A stretch of 64,000 nucleotides of DNA from Brachybacterium phenoliresistens (GTDB lineage Bacteria; Actinomycetota; Actinomycetes; Actinomycetales; Dermabacteraceae). How positions within the stretch are numbered: position 1 is the stretch's first letter; each line of letters starts with the position of its first letter. The notes under the pieces are model-generated. The model was given only the letters and a program-made list of their open reading frames with translations, made no database searches and had not been told where the DNA came from. The DNA is taken from NCBI RefSeq assembly GCF_000576425.1, contig NZ_KK069991.1:306953-370952 (forward strand), in the 5' to 3' direction. The position numbers and the translations under genes are program-made. This document shows, piece by piece, positions 16,377 through 25,374 of the stretch.

Positions 16377-18413
16377 TCAGTCCTCGTCGAAGATCGCGCG
16401 GATCTCCTCGGCCGTCCCGGCATCCTCGAGCCGCTGCACCTGGGCCGGGTCGGAGAAGATCATCGCGACCTTCTGCAGCAGGTCCAGGTGCTCGTTGCCG
16501 ACGCCCGCGATGCCGACCACGAAGCGCACCTCGTTGCCGTTCCAGTCGATCGGCGAGGGGTAGCGGATCAGCGACATGCCCGAGCGGCTGATCGAGGCCT
16601 TCGCCTCGCCGGTGCCGTGGGGGATCGCCAGGCCGTTGCCCATGAACGTCGAGACGGTCGCCTCGCGCTGATGCATCGCGGCGACGTAGCCCTCGTCCAC
16701 GGCGCCCGCCGCGACCAGCAGGCCGCCGGCCTCGTCGATCGCGCTGGCCGCATCCCGGGCGGTGCCGGCGATGACGATGGAAGACAGCGGCATGATCTCG
16801 GGGCCGGCCTCGGCGGCGGGGGCAGCGGCCGCGGGAGCCGCCGGGGCGGCGTCGGCCTCCGGGGCGTCGCCGGAGTTGCGGGCCTTCACGAGCTCGACGA
16901 CCTCGTCGTAGCGGGGCGAGTTCATGAACTGGTCCACGGCCACGTGGACGGCGGAGGCGGTGCGCTCGTGGGCGCGGTCGGCGAGCTCCTTCTGGGTGAC
17001 CACCACGTCCCACTCGTCGGACAGGCTCGAGATCGCCTTGTTGGTGACCTCGACGTCCGCGAAGCCGGCGGCGCGCACCTTCTTGCGCAGCACCGTCGCG
17101 CCCATCGCGGAGGAGCCCATGCCGGCGTCGCAGGCGAAGACGATCCGGGAGATCGGGCCGGTGTGGCCGGAGACGGCGATGCCGGAGGCTCCGGCGCCGG
17201 CGCCCGTGAGCGCCCCGGCGACGGAGGACTTCTTGCCCTTCATCTGCTCCATCTTCGCGGTGGCGGCGGCGATGTCGCCGTCGTCCTGCTTGCCGATGCG
17301 CAGCAGCAGCGCCGAGAGCGTGAAGCTCACCGCGGCCGCGGCGAGGACCGCCAGGGCGATGCCGAGGTAGGAGTCGCGGGCGGCCACGCCGAAGATCGCG
17401 AAGATCGACCCGGGGGAGGCCGGCGCGATCAGGCCCGTGCCGAAGGCGACGTTCACGGCCACGCCCGCCATGCCGCCGCCGATCGCGGCGAGGATCAGGA
17501 TCGGCTTCATGAGCACGTACGGGAAGTAGATCTCGTGGATGCCGCCGAAGAACTGGATGATCGCGGCGCCCGGGGCGGAGGCGCGCGCGGCGCCGCGGCC
17601 GAAGATCGTGTACGCCAGCAGGATGCCGACGCCCGGGCCGGGGTTCGCCTCGAGCAGGAACAGGACGGACTTGCCGTTCTGGCTGGCCTCGGTCAGGCCC
17701 AGCGGGGTGAGCACGCCGTGGTTGATGGCGTTGTTGAGGAAGAAGATCTTCGCGGGCTCGATGAGGATCGACACCAGCGGCAGCAGGTGCGCGTCGACCA
17801 GGGCCCCCACTCCCGCGGACAGGGCGCTCATCAGGCCGTTCACGATCGGGGCGAGGCCGAAGAAGCCCGCCACCAGCGCGATGAAGCCGAAGATGCCGGC
17901 GGAGAACATGTTCACGAGCATCTCGAAGCCCGCCGGGATGTGGTCCTGCCACAGGCGGTCGAGCTTCTTCATGACCCAGGCGGCCAGCGGCGCCATGATC
18001 ATGGCGCCGATGAACATGTGGACCTTGCCCAGCTCCGCGAAGTCCTCCGCGGCGTGGCCGTCCGCGATCCAGGTCGCGAGGGCCGCGGCGTTCTCCTGGT
18101 CGATGAGCCAGTCGGACCCGGCGATGACGCCCATGGTCGCGATGACGCCGACGACGGCGCCGCGCGCCTCGTAGATCATGCGGCCGCCGGTGTTGGCGAT
18201 CAGCAGCGGGAGCAGGTAGTGGATCATCGGGCCGACGGCGGTGGCCAGCGGCTCGTTGGGCGTCCAGCCGTCCGGGATGAAGAAGGCGGTGAGGATGCCC
18301 CAGGCGATGAGCGCCGGGATGTTCGGCATCACCATGTTCGACAGCGATGTGCCGACCTTCTGGAGGGCGACCCGTGGGCTGAATCCCGCTCGGGTCTCGG
18401 TGGTGGTGGTCAT
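16377..18413 (-). CDS. mtlA: mannitol-specific PTS enzyme IICBA
   Basis: A 678-residue fusion of all three mannitol-specific domains. The membrane EIIC domain (residues about 10-390) carries MPNIPALIAWG, FFLNNAINHG and the substrate-site motif GGIHEIYFPYVLMKP. The EIIB domain has the phospho-Cys at about 428 in VFACDAGMGSSAMGA. After an Ala/Pro/Glu linker near 540, EIIA carries the phospho-His at about 599 in GLAIPHGTGEAK. The order C-B-A matches E. coli MtlA. The start ATG 18413 has GGAAGGAT upstream; a longer frame to 18479 is Arg-rich and rejected. Phosphate flows PEP, EI, HPr, EIIA, EIIB, mannitol. No MtlR-type regulator is in the window. Confidence 0.95.
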   Translation of the reverse strand: MTTTTETRAGFSPRVALQKVGTSLSNMVMPNIPALIAWGILTAFFIPDGWTPNEPLATAVGPMIHYLLPLLIANTGGRMIYEARGAVVGVIATMGVIAGSDWLIDQENAAALATWIADGHAAEDFAELGKVHMFIGAMIMAPLAAWVMKKLDRLWQDHIPAGFEMLVNMFSAGIFGFIALVAGFFGLAPIVNGLMSALSAGVGALVDAHLLPLVSILIEPAKIFFLNNAINHGVLTPLGLTEASQNGKSVLFLLEANPGPGVGILLAYTIFGRGAARASAPGAAIIQFFGGIHEIYFPYVLMKPILILAAIGGGMAGVAVNVAFGTGLIAPASPGSIFAIFGVAARDSYLGIALAVLAAAAVSFTLSALLLRIGKQDDGDIAAATAKMEQMKGKKSSVAGALTGAGAGASGIAVSGHTGPISRIVFACDAGMGSSAMGATVLRKKVRAAGFADVEVTNKAISSLSDEWDVVVTQKELADRAHERTASAVHVAVDQFMNSPRYDEVVELVKARNSGDAPEADAAPAAPAAAAPAAEAGPEIMPLSSIVIAGTARDAASAIDEAGGLLVAAGAVDEGYVAAMHQREATVSTFMGNGLAIPHGTGEAKASISRSGMSLIRYPSPIDWNGNEVRFVVGIAGVGNEHLDLLQKVAMIFSDPAQVQRLEDAGTAEEIRAIFDED

Positions 18414-18528
18414 CGCTGATCCTTCCCGTGGTGTCCGAGGACGACGGATCCCGCAGCGCGGGACCCTGCAGCGCGACATCGTCGGGGAGGAGGGCCGGGA
18501 GGGCCGACCCGACGAGGGGGCTCGCCTG

Positions 18529-18534
18529 ATTCTA
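18529..18534 (-). promoter_or_regulatory. -10 candidate for mtlA-mtlD
   Basis: TAGAAT on the minus strand, giving a leader of about 110 nt before mtlA. It lies just inside the spacer after the GtrA gene. No convincing -35 at 17 bp. Confidence 0.35.
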
Positions 18535-18542
18535 GGCGGACG

Positions 18543-19046
18543 TCAGACGGCTGTGGTGATCCGCGGCGCAGAGTCCTGTGCGGCGCGCGCCGCGGAGGGG
18601 AACACGAAGCGCCCGTAGGTGACGTAGCGGAAGGACGTCGAGACCGCCTGGCCGATGAGCGTGCCGGAGATGTTGTCCGCCAGCGGGGAGTCCAGCCCCA
18701 GGACGTAGCGGGAGAACGCCAGGCAGGACAGCTGCAGCAGGGTGGCGATGATGTTGACCAGCACGAAGGCGATCACCGAGCGGGTGGTCCCGGGGGCCGG
18801 GCGGTCCCCGAAGGTCCACAGCCGGTTGCCGAGGTAGGTCAGGCAGGACGCCGCGGAGATCGTGATGACCTTGGCGATGATCGGGTGCGCGAACAGGACG
18901 CCGTGGCCCCACCCCTGCCCGGGATCCCAGAACACCAGCAGGTTGTACAGGGCCGCGTCGAGGAGGAAGACCAGGCCACCCACCGCGAGGAACTTGAGGC
19001 TCGGCCGGAGGTGGCGGTCGAGCAGACCGCGCAGCACGCCCTGCAC
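18543..19046 (-). CDS. GtrA family membrane protein
   Basis: A 167-residue protein with four predicted membrane helices, the hallmark of GtrA/DPMS3 proteins. Visible features are [22 protein letters not shown] in helix 1, [15 protein letters not shown] (the conserved N-x-x-WTF motif) and [12 protein letters not shown] at the end (the F-x-x-x-RFVF motif). GtrA proteins are thought to flip polyprenyl-phosphate-linked sugars across the membrane for cell-surface glycosylation; a partner glycosyltransferase is not seen here. The start is GTG 19046. It is read toward the mannitol operon but ends in front of the mtlA promoter. Confidence 0.88.
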   Translation of the reverse strand: MQGVLRGLLDRHLRPSLKFLAVGGLVFLLDAALYNLLVFWDPGQGWGHGVLFAHPIIAKVITISAASCLTYLGNRLWTFGDRPAPGTTRSVIAFVLVNIIATLLQLSCLAFSRYVLGLDSPLADNISGTLIGQAVSTSFRYVTYGRFVFPSAARAAQDSAPRITTAV

Positions 19047-19215
19047 TGTACCGGCCGCCGTGGGGGCGCGTCTGCGCCCGGGAGGCCGATGAGCGTAGGA
19101 TCATCCCTCGCCGTGGCGACGGACCGGCCCCCGACGGGGAGGTCCTGGGAGCGCTCGGACGCGCATCGTGCCATCAGCCGATGCCCCACCGACCTGCATC
19201 CGAGGAGGAGCACCC

Positions 19216-20031
19216 ATGCCCCGTGTCGCCCTGTCCATCGCCGGCTCCGAGGCCACCGGAGGCGCCGGCGCCCAGACCGACATCAAGACCTTCCACCAGC
19301 TGGGCACCTTCGGGACCGTCGCGCTGACGTGCATCGTCTCCTTCGACCCGCAGAACAGCTGGGGGCACCGCTTCGTGCCCGTCGAGCCGCAGGTCATCGA
19401 GGACCAGATCGAGGCGACGACCGCGAACCACGACATCGACACCGTGAAGATCGGCATGCTGGGCACCCCCGCGACCATCGACGTGGTCGCGACGGCCCTG
19501 GAGCGCCACGCTTTCACGAACGTCGTGCTGGACCCGGTGCTGATCTGCAAGGACGAGTCCGAGGGCGGTTTCGCGCTGGACACCGACACCGCCCTGAAGG
19601 CGCAGATCCTGCCGCAGGCCACCTTCGTCACCCCGAACCTCGCCGAGACGGAGATCCTCTCCGGGATCCGCCCGATCGAGAGCGTCGAGCAGCTGGCCGA
19701 GGCCGCCCGCGTCATCCACGCGGCCTCCGGCGCCGTGGTCCTGGCCAAGGGCGGGGTCGGCATCGCCGGCGACGAGGCGGTGGATGTCTTCTTCGACGGC
19801 GACCAGCTGGTCGAGCTGCGCAGCCCCAAGGTCGGCCAGGAGCGGGTCTCGGGAGCGGGCTGCACCCTGGCGGCCGCCGTGACCGCCGAGCTCGCCAAGG
19901 GCGCCACGCCCCTGGAAGCCGCCCGCACCGCCAAGGCCGTCGTGACCAGCGCGATCGAGAACCGCCAGTCCTGCCATGCCCCCTTCGACGCCGTCTACCA
20001 GGGCGCCTACTCCGGCCCGTCGCACGCCTGA
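19216..20031 (+). CDS. pdxK: pyridoxine/pyridoxal/pyridoxamine kinase (ThiD/PdxK-like)
   Basis: A 271-residue ribokinase-fold kinase that phosphorylates B6 vitamers using ATP. It resembles Bacillus subtilis PdxK in length and in diagnostic stretches: [56 protein letters not shown] and the anion hole [17 protein letters not shown], where the catalytic acid position is Cys in GAGC as in PdxK rather than Asp as in ThiD. Start ATG 19216 has GAGGAGGAG upstream. A TAGGAT box at 19096-19101 could be its -10. A 12-bp hairpin at 20081-20118 separates it from the amino-acid ABC operon. Confidence 0.88.
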   Translation: MPRVALSIAGSEATGGAGAQTDIKTFHQLGTFGTVALTCIVSFDPQNSWGHRFVPVEPQVIEDQIEATTANHDIDTVKIGMLGTPATIDVVATALERHAFTNVVLDPVLICKDESEGGFALDTDTALKAQILPQATFVTPNLAETEILSGIRPIESVEQLAEAARVIHAASGAVVLAKGGVGIAGDEAVDVFFDGDQLVELRSPKVGQERVSGAGCTLAAAVTAELAKGATPLEAARTAKAVVTSAIENRQSCHAPFDAVYQGAYSGPSHA

Positions 20032-20080
20032 GGCCGCCGGCCCGGTGCGCTGACCGCGAGGTCACATCTGGGTCCCGGAT

Positions 20081-20118
20081 CCTGGGCCGATGCTCCCGCG
20101 CGTGGACATCGGCCCAGG
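20081..20118 (+). terminator. perfect 12-bp inverted repeat between pdxK and the ABC operon
   Basis: CCTGGGCCGATG (20081-20092) and CATCGGCCCAGG (20107-20118) with a 14-nt spacer. It may terminate pdxK or act as an operator, since it ends 14 nt before the next start. Each arm contains the over-used octamer GGCCGATG. Confidence 0.55.
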
Positions 20119-20132
20119 CCGGGGACATAGTG

Positions 20133-20933
20133 ATGCCTATGACCGACGCGCGCGACACTCCCGTCCCCCCGCCCGACGGCGCGGCGGCCGCCGTCGGCGA
20201 GCCGCTGATCTCGGTGCGGGGCGTCTCGAAGCTCTTCGGCGACTTCGCGGCCCTCAAGGACATCGACCTGGACATCCATCGCGGGGAGGTGGTCGCGCTG
20301 ATCGGCGCCTCCGGGTCCGGGAAGTCGACCCTGTGCCGCTGCATCAACCGCCTCGAGACGGTCAGCGACGGCGTGATCACCGTCGACGGCCGCCCGCTGC
20401 CGGAGGAGGGCAGGGAGCTCGCCCGCCTGCGCAGCGAGGTCGGCATGGTCTTCCAGTCGTTCAACCTGTTCCCGCACCTGCGCGCCGTCGAGAACGTGAC
20501 CCTGGGGCCGATGAAGGTGCGCGGCGTCCCCAAGGCGGAGGCCCGCGCCGAGGCGATGGAGCTGCTGGCCCGCGTCGGCCTGCAGGGCAAGGAGCACAGC
20601 CTCCCCGCCCAGCTCTCCGGCGGCCAGCAGCAGCGCGTCGCCATCGCGCGGGCCCTGGCCATGCACCCCAAGGCGATGCTGTTCGACGAGCCCACCTCGG
20701 CCCTGGACCCGGAGGTCATCAAGGAGGTGCTGGACGTCATGACCGAGCTGGCCGAGGCCGGCATGACCATGCTCGTGGTCACCCACGAGATGGGCTTCGC
20801 CCGGCACGTCTGCGACCGGGTCGTGTTCATGGACTCGGGGGAGATCGTCGAGTCCGCCGAGCCGGAGGCCTTCTTCACCGCTCCCCGCAGCCAGCGCGCC
20901 AAGGACTTCCTCGGCAAGGTGCTCGCGCACTGA
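20133..20933 (+). CDS. amino-acid ABC transporter ATP-binding protein (GluA/GlnQ type)
   Basis: A 266-residue ABC ATPase of the polar amino-acid uptake (PAAT) family. Walker [10 protein letters not shown] is at residues 58-66, the Q-loop in [11 protein letters not shown] near 107-116, the signature LSGGQQQR at 161-168, Walker B AMLFDEP at 181-187 and the switch His in VVTHEMGFA. The first 24 residues are a non-conserved leader. ATG 20133 is preferred over ATG 20139. It heads an operon ordered ATPase, binding protein, permease, permease, the order of gluABCD in Corynebacterium; glutamate or a similar amino acid is therefore likely but unproven. Confidence 0.93.
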   Translation: MPMTDARDTPVPPPDGAAAAVGEPLISVRGVSKLFGDFAALKDIDLDIHRGEVVALIGASGSGKSTLCRCINRLETVSDGVITVDGRPLPEEGRELARLRSEVGMVFQSFNLFPHLRAVENVTLGPMKVRGVPKAEARAEAMELLARVGLQGKEHSLPAQLSGGQQQRVAIARALAMHPKAMLFDEPTSALDPEVIKEVLDVMTELAEAGMTMLVVTHEMGFARHVCDRVVFMDSGEIVESAEPEAFFTAPRSQRAKDFLGKVLAH

Positions 20934-21036
20934 CCCGCGGCGGGCCGCACCGTCCCCCCGTCCCCCGTCTCCCCTTCCCCGACGCCACGTCCCGATACCC
21001 CTGCCGCCGCCCGGCGGCCCGAACCCAGGAGTTCCC

Positions 21037-22062
21037 ATGACCCTCCGCAGCACGCTTCCCGGCCGCAGTGCTCTTCCCGGCCGCAGTCCTCTTCTCGGCC
21101 GCCGTGCCGTCATCGCCACCGCCGCCGCGCTCCCCGCCGGCATCGCCCTGGCCGCCTGCTCGAGCGAGACGGGCGATGCCCCGTCCCTCGGAGGCGGCGG
21201 GGACGGCGCCAGCGACGGCGGCGGCGAGGGCGCCTCCGCCTACGACGCCGCGATCGCCGCCGGGCCCGTGGCCGACGAGGCCGCCGTCTCCGGCAGCGCC
21301 TGGGCCACCGCCATCAAGGAGAAGGACTCCTTCGTGCGCGGCGGCACCACCGCCAACCAGGTCTTCTCGATCATCGACCCCGCCACAAACAGGGTGACCG
21401 GCTTCGACGCCGGGATCACCCAGCTGCTGGCCCGCTACATCCTGGGCGAGGGCGGCGAGGAGAAGGTCGAGTACATCGACACCACCGTCGAGACCCGCGA
21501 GACCATGGTCCAGAACGACACCGTCGACGCGGTGATCGCCACCTACTCGATCACCCCCGAGCGCCTCGAGAAGATCAACTTCGCCGGCCCCTACTACCTC
21601 TCGGGCACGTCCATCCAGGTCCGCACCGAGGACGCCGAGAGCATCACGGGTCCGGAGGACCTCGAGGGCAAGAACCTGGTCACCCAGTCGAACTCGACCG
21701 GCATCCAGGCCATCGAGGACAACGTGCCCAACCCCGGCAAGGTCGAGACCCTCGCCGACAACGAGTCCTGCGTCGCCGCCCTCAAGCAGGGGCGCGTGGA
21801 CGCGTACGTGCTGGACCAGGGCGTGCTGCTGGGCAACTCCAAGGCCGACCCGGACGTCACCGTCGTCGGCGAGCCCTTCACCGAGGACCCCTACGGCATC
21901 GGCCTGAACAAGGACAAGGCCGACGCCCTCGAGTTCGTCAACGCCTTCCTGCAGACGATCATCGACGACGGCACCTGGACGAAGCTCTACGACGCCACCA
22001 TCGGACAGGTGATCGACGGCGAGGCGCCCACGCCGCCGACCATCGGCGAGCTGCCCGCCTGA
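21037..22062 (+). CDS. amino-acid ABC transporter substrate-binding lipoprotein
   Basis: A 341-residue periplasmic-type binding protein anchored as a lipoprotein: lipobox IALAAC with the acylated Cys at about 41, after a twin-arginine (GRRAVIAT). The mature protein follows the SBP_bac_3 pattern: [65 protein letters not shown] and [16 protein letters not shown]. The start ATG 21037 has AGGAG. Odd: the signal region begins with three 18-bp repeats encoding [18 protein letters not shown], and a Gly/Ser/Asp linker of about 30 residues follows the Cys. It is the second gene of the gluABCD-like operon. Confidence 0.92.
   Translation: MTLRSTLPGRSALPGRSPLLGRRAVIATAAALPAGIALAACSSETGDAPSLGGGGDGASDGGGEGASAYDAAIAAGPVADEAAVSGSAWATAIKEKDSFVRGGTTANQVFSIIDPATNRVTGFDAGITQLLARYILGEGGEEKVEYIDTTVETRETMVQNDTVDAVIATYSITPERLEKINFAGPYYLSGTSIQVRTEDAESITGPEDLEGKNLVTQSNSTGIQAIEDNVPNPGKVETLADNESCVAALKQGRVDAYVLDQGVLLGNSKADPDVTVVGEPFTEDPYGIGLNKDKADALEFVNAFLQTIIDDGTWTKLYDATIGQVIDGEAPTPPTIGELPA
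21055..21108 (+). repeat. three tandem 18-bp repeats in the signal-peptide coding region
   Basis: Units 21055-21072, 21073-21090 and 21091-21108. The first two differ at one base; the third has four changes. The repeats are in frame and slippage-prone, so the length of the pre-signal segment may vary among strains. Confidence 0.85.
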
Positions 22063-22075
22063 TCGGAGCGGCGGC

Positions 22076-22768
22076 ATGGAGATCATCCTCGAGAACTGGC
22101 CGATGCTGCTGGGCGGCATCGGCACCACGATCGCCCTGACCGTGCTGGGCTACGGCTTCGCGCTGATCCTGGGCACGGCGCTGGCCGTGTGCCGGGTCAG
22201 CCCGATCCCGCCGCTGCGCGGCGCGGCGACCGTGTACGTGGAGATCTTCCGCAACATCCCGCTGCTGAGCCTGCTGATCCTCATCGCCTTCGGGCTGCCG
22301 GACGCCGGGCTGCTGCTGCCGTACTTCTGGTGCGGGGTGCTGGGGCTGACGCTCTCGAGCGCCGCCTTCGTGTGCGAGAACGTCCGCTCCGGCATCAACA
22401 CCGTGCCCATCGGCCATGCCGAGGCGGCGCGGTCCATCGGCCTGGGCTTCTTCGGCGTGCTGCGCTACGTGGTGCTCCCGCAGGCCTTCCGCACCATGAT
22501 CTCGCCGCTGGTCAACGTGTTCATCGGGACGCTGATCGGCTCCTCGCTGTGCGCGGCGATCTCCGTCGCCGAGATCACCTACGTCACCCAGCAGCTGAAC
22601 ATCCGCACCGCCGAGGCGGTGCTGCTGTTCCTCGTCGCCGGCGTCATCTACCTGGCGCTGTCCCTCGCGGCGGCCTCCGGCGGCATCGCCCTGGAGAAGG
22701 CCCTCGCCCCCGGCCGCCGGCGCAGGCCCACCACCACCCAGGCGATGATGGGGGCGCAGCAGGCATGA
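22076..22768 (+). CDS. amino-acid ABC transporter permease 1 (GluC-like)
   Basis: A 230-residue inner-membrane permease of the HisMQ/GlnP type with about five helices. It shows the N-terminal family opening (LENWPMLLGGIGTTIALTVLGY), VEIFRNIPLLSLLILI and the EAA loop (EAARSIGLGFFG...VVLPQAFR) that docks on the ATPase. ATG 22076 follows the binding-protein stop by 13 bp. Its stop overlaps the next permease start (ATGA). It should form a heterodimer with the next gene product. Confidence 0.92.
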   Translation: MEIILENWPMLLGGIGTTIALTVLGYGFALILGTALAVCRVSPIPPLRGAATVYVEIFRNIPLLSLLILIAFGLPDAGLLLPYFWCGVLGLTLSSAAFVCENVRSGINTVPIGHAEAARSIGLGFFGVLRYVVLPQAFRTMISPLVNVFIGTLIGSSLCAAISVAEITYVTQQLNIRTAEAVLLFLVAGVIYLALSLAAASGGIALEKALAPGRRRRPTTTQAMMGAQQA

Positions 22769-23592
22769 GCACGAACAGCTCGAGCGCGACCCAGGTCCTC
22801 TTCGACGCCCCCGGCCCCAAGGGCCGCCGGCGGATCCTGTTGCTGTCCGTCCTCAGCGTGCTGGGGATCGCCGGCCTGATCGGCGCGGGGCTGTGGCAGT
22901 TCGCCGTCAACGGCCAGCTCGACGCCGCGAAATGGCTGCCCTACCTGCGACGCGACTACATCGCCTTCCTCGGCGAGGGGCTCTGGGGGACGCTGCGGGC
23001 CACCGCCGTCGCGGCCGTGATCGCCTTCCCCTTCGCCCTGGTCCTGGCGCTCGCGCGGCTGGCCCCGCTGCGACCGCTGAGCTGGGCGGCGACGGCGTGG
23101 ATCGAGTTCTTCCGCGGCATCCCCATGCTGCTGGTGGTGTACGCGTTCCTGCTGGCGCTGCCCGCCTACGGGGTCACCTTCGACCGCTTCTGGATGCTCG
23201 TGGTGCCGATGATCCTGGTGTCCTCGGCGACCACGGCGGAGGTCTTCCGCGCAGGCATCCGCGCCGTGGACCGCGGCCAGCACGAGGCGGCCGCCGCCAT
23301 CGGCCTCATGCCCCGGCAGTCGATGGTCTCGGTGATCCTGCCGCAGGCGGTGCGCCTGGTCCTGCCCAGCCTCGTGCTGGCGCTCGTCTCGCTGCTGAAG
23401 GACTCCACCCTCGGCTTCGTGGTCAGCTACAACGAGCTCCAGTTCCAGGGCAAGAACATGGTCTCGATCACCCGCTTCCTGGTGCAGACCTACCTCGTGG
23501 TCTCCGGCATCTACATCGTCATCAACCTCCTGCTGACGCGGGTGGCGCTGGTGCTGGACGCGCGCATGCAGAAGAGAGCGGCGCAGGGCTGA
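22765..23592 (+). CDS. amino-acid ABC transporter permease 2 (GluD-like)
   Basis: A 275-residue permease, longer than permease 1 because of a cytoplasmic N-terminus of about 25 residues. It contains GLWGTLRATAVAAVIAFPFAL, WIEFFRGIPMLLVVYAFLL and the EAA loop EAAAAIGLMPRQ...VILPQA, plus LLKDSTLGFVVSYNEL. It starts at ATG 22765 with a four-base overlap. A GC palindrome 9 nt after the stop could end the transcript. Confidence 0.92.
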   Translation: MSTNSSSATQVLFDAPGPKGRRRILLLSVLSVLGIAGLIGAGLWQFAVNGQLDAAKWLPYLRRDYIAFLGEGLWGTLRATAVAAVIAFPFALVLALARLAPLRPLSWAATAWIEFFRGIPMLLVVYAFLLALPAYGVTFDRFWMLVVPMILVSSATTAEVFRAGIRAVDRGQHEAAAAIGLMPRQSMVSVILPQAVRLVLPSLVLALVSLLKDSTLGFVVSYNELQFQGKNMVSITRFLVQTYLVVSGIYIVINLLLTRVALVLDARMQKRAAQG

Positions 23593-23600
23593 TCGGGGCT

Positions 23601-23614
23601 GCTCCGGCCGGAGC
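23601..23614 (+). terminator. GC palindrome after the amino-acid ABC operon
   Basis: GCTCCGGCCGGAGC, a perfect 14-bp palindrome. The rest of the 220-bp spacer holds a 12-bp direct repeat, GCAGGGCTGATC, at 23583 and 23670, and a TAGGCT box near 23770 that may be the -10 of the next operon. Confidence 0.4.
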
Positions 23615-23812
23615 CGGCGCGAGGCACGAGCGGCGGCGCAGGTCGGTGCGGCGCCGATCGGCCGGACAAGCAGGGCTGATCAGGGCAGATCGGGGCGCTC
23701 GCGGACAGGGTCTGTCCGCGGAGAGGGAACCGGCCGGTCAGCGCCGCGCCATCCGTCCCGGCCGTGGCATAGGCTCCCAGGAGCGCCTTCCCCGAGCGCG
23801 AGGAGACCCTCC

Positions 23813-24673
23813 GTGATCCGATTCGAATCCGTGCAGAAGCGCTACCCCGGCGGCACCGTCGCGGTGGAGGACTTCTCCTGCACGATCCCCTCGCACACCG
23901 CGACCGTGCTGGTCGGCTCGAGCGGGTCGGGCAAGACGACGCTGCTGCGCATGATCAACCGCATGGTCGACCCGAGCGCCGGCCGCGTGCTCATCGACGA
24001 CCAGGACGTCGCCACCACCGACAAGGTCGCCCTGCGCCGCAGCATCGGCTACGTCATGCAGGCCTCCGGGCTGCTGCCGCACCGCACCGTGCAGGACAAC
24101 GTCGCCACCGTCCCGATGCTCACCGGCACCCCCAAGCGGGAGGCCCGGGCCGCCGCCCTGGACCTGCTGGAGACCGTGGGCCTGGACCGGGGCCTCGCCA
24201 CGCGCTACCCCTCCCAGCTCTCCGGCGGGCAGCAGCAGCGCGTGGGCGTCGCCCGGGCGCTGGCATCGGACCCGAACATCCTGCTCATGGACGAGCCCTT
24301 CGGCGCCGTGGACCCGATCGTGCGCGGGGAGCTGCAGACGGAGCTGCTGCGACTGCAGAGCGAGCTGGGCAAGACGATCGTCTTCGTCACCCACGACATC
24401 GACGAGGCCTTCCTCATCGGCGACCAGGTCGTGATCCTCCGCCCCGGCGGCGAGGTCGCCCAGGCCGGCACCGCCGAGGAGATCCTCGCCGCCCCCGCCG
24501 ACGACTTCGTCGAGCGGTTCATCGGCGCCGACCGCGGCCGCCGCGCCCTGCGCCTCGAGGAGCGGGACGGGACGCGGATCGTCGTGGACGGCACCGGCCG
24601 GGCCGCCGGCGTGCTGCAGGCGGCCGAGGGCGACCCTGCCGTGCCCGACGGCCCCGCGAAGGACCGGGCATGA
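23813..24673 (+). CDS. osmoprotectant/quaternary-amine ABC transporter ATP-binding protein
   Basis: A 286-residue ATPase of the OpuCA/ProV group. Walker A GSSGSGKTT is at residues 35-43, the Q-loop in YVMQASGLLPHRTV, the signature [15 protein letters not shown] from about 136, Walker B ILLMDEPFGAVDP and the switch His in VTHDIDEAF. Unlike B. subtilis OpuCA it lacks the C-terminal CBS pair; the last 45 residues are a variable tail. The start is GTG 23813 behind GGAG. It begins a four-gene operon (ATPase, permease, permease, binding protein) typical for glycine betaine, choline or carnitine uptake. Confidence 0.9.
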   Translation: MIRFESVQKRYPGGTVAVEDFSCTIPSHTATVLVGSSGSGKTTLLRMINRMVDPSAGRVLIDDQDVATTDKVALRRSIGYVMQASGLLPHRTVQDNVATVPMLTGTPKREARAAALDLLETVGLDRGLATRYPSQLSGGQQQRVGVARALASDPNILLMDEPFGAVDPIVRGELQTELLRLQSELGKTIVFVTHDIDEAFLIGDQVVILRPGGEVAQAGTAEEILAAPADDFVERFIGADRGRRALRLEERDGTRIVVDGTGRAAGVLQAAEGDPAVPDGPAKDRA

Positions 24674-25374
24674 GCTGGGTCCTCGGCAACCTCGACGTCA
24701 TCGGCGGCCACGCCGGCGCGCACCTGCTGCAGGCCCTCCCGGCGATCGTGCTCGCCTTCGTCCTCGCGCTGCCGGTCGCGAAGCTCGCCGGACGCCTCGG
24801 CGTGCTGCGCGGCGGCATCAGCACCGCCGCCGCGCTGATGTACGCCATCCCGTCGCTGCCGCTGTTCATCGTGCTGCCGATCGTGCTGGGCACCTCGATC
24901 CGCTCCATGGTCAACGTGATCGTCGCCCTCACGCTCTACGGCCTGGCGCTCATGGTCCCCGCCGCGATCGACGCCTTCCGCTCGGTGGACGGCGACGTGC
25001 TGCGCGCCGCGACCGCGCAGGGCTACGGCCCCGTCGCCCGCTTCTGGGCGGTCGAGCTGCCGCTGGCCGGACCGGTGCTGCTGGCCGGGCTGCGCGTCGT
25101 GGTCGTCTCCACCGTGTCGCTGGTGACCGTCGGCGGGGTGCTCGGCGTGCCCAGCCTGGGCATGCTGTTCGTCGACGGGTTCCAGCGCGGCATCACCGCC
25201 GAGATCCTCGCCGGAATCGTGCTCACCGCCGCGATCGCCCTCGCCCTGGACGGCCTGCTGGTCCTCGCGGGGCGGGCGCTGATGCCGTGGGCATCGGCCG
25301 GGAAGGCCCCGGCGGAGCCGTCGCCCGCCGGCGCCCCGGACCCGGCGGCCGCCGCCGCAGGAGGTGCCGCATGA
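24670..25374 (+). CDS. osmoprotectant ABC transporter permease 1
   Basis: A 234-residue binding-protein-dependent permease of the OpuCB/YehW kind. It shows LLQALPAIVLAFVLALPVAKLAGRL, the conserved AIPSLPLFIVLPIVLG and the EAA-like loop RAATAQGYGPVARF...ELPLAGPV. An Ala/Pro-rich tail of about 30 residues ends it. It overlaps the ATPase stop (ATGA at 24670) and its own stop overlaps the next start. Confidence 0.9.
   Translation: MSWVLGNLDVIGGHAGAHLLQALPAIVLAFVLALPVAKLAGRLGVLRGGISTAAALMYAIPSLPLFIVLPIVLGTSIRSMVNVIVALTLYGLALMVPAAIDAFRSVDGDVLRAATAQGYGPVARFWAVELPLAGPVLLAGLRVVVVSTVSLVTVGGVLGVPSLGMLFVDGFQRGITAEILAGIVLTAAIALALDGLLVLAGRALMPWASAGKAPAEPSPAGAPDPAAAAAGGAA

Noticed and set aside
12973..18413. 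Idea that ptsI-ptsH-mtlDA form one operon
   Set aside because: ptsI is convergent with ptsH and a bidirectional hairpin separates them; only mtlA-mtlD, perhaps with ptsH, can be co-transcribed.
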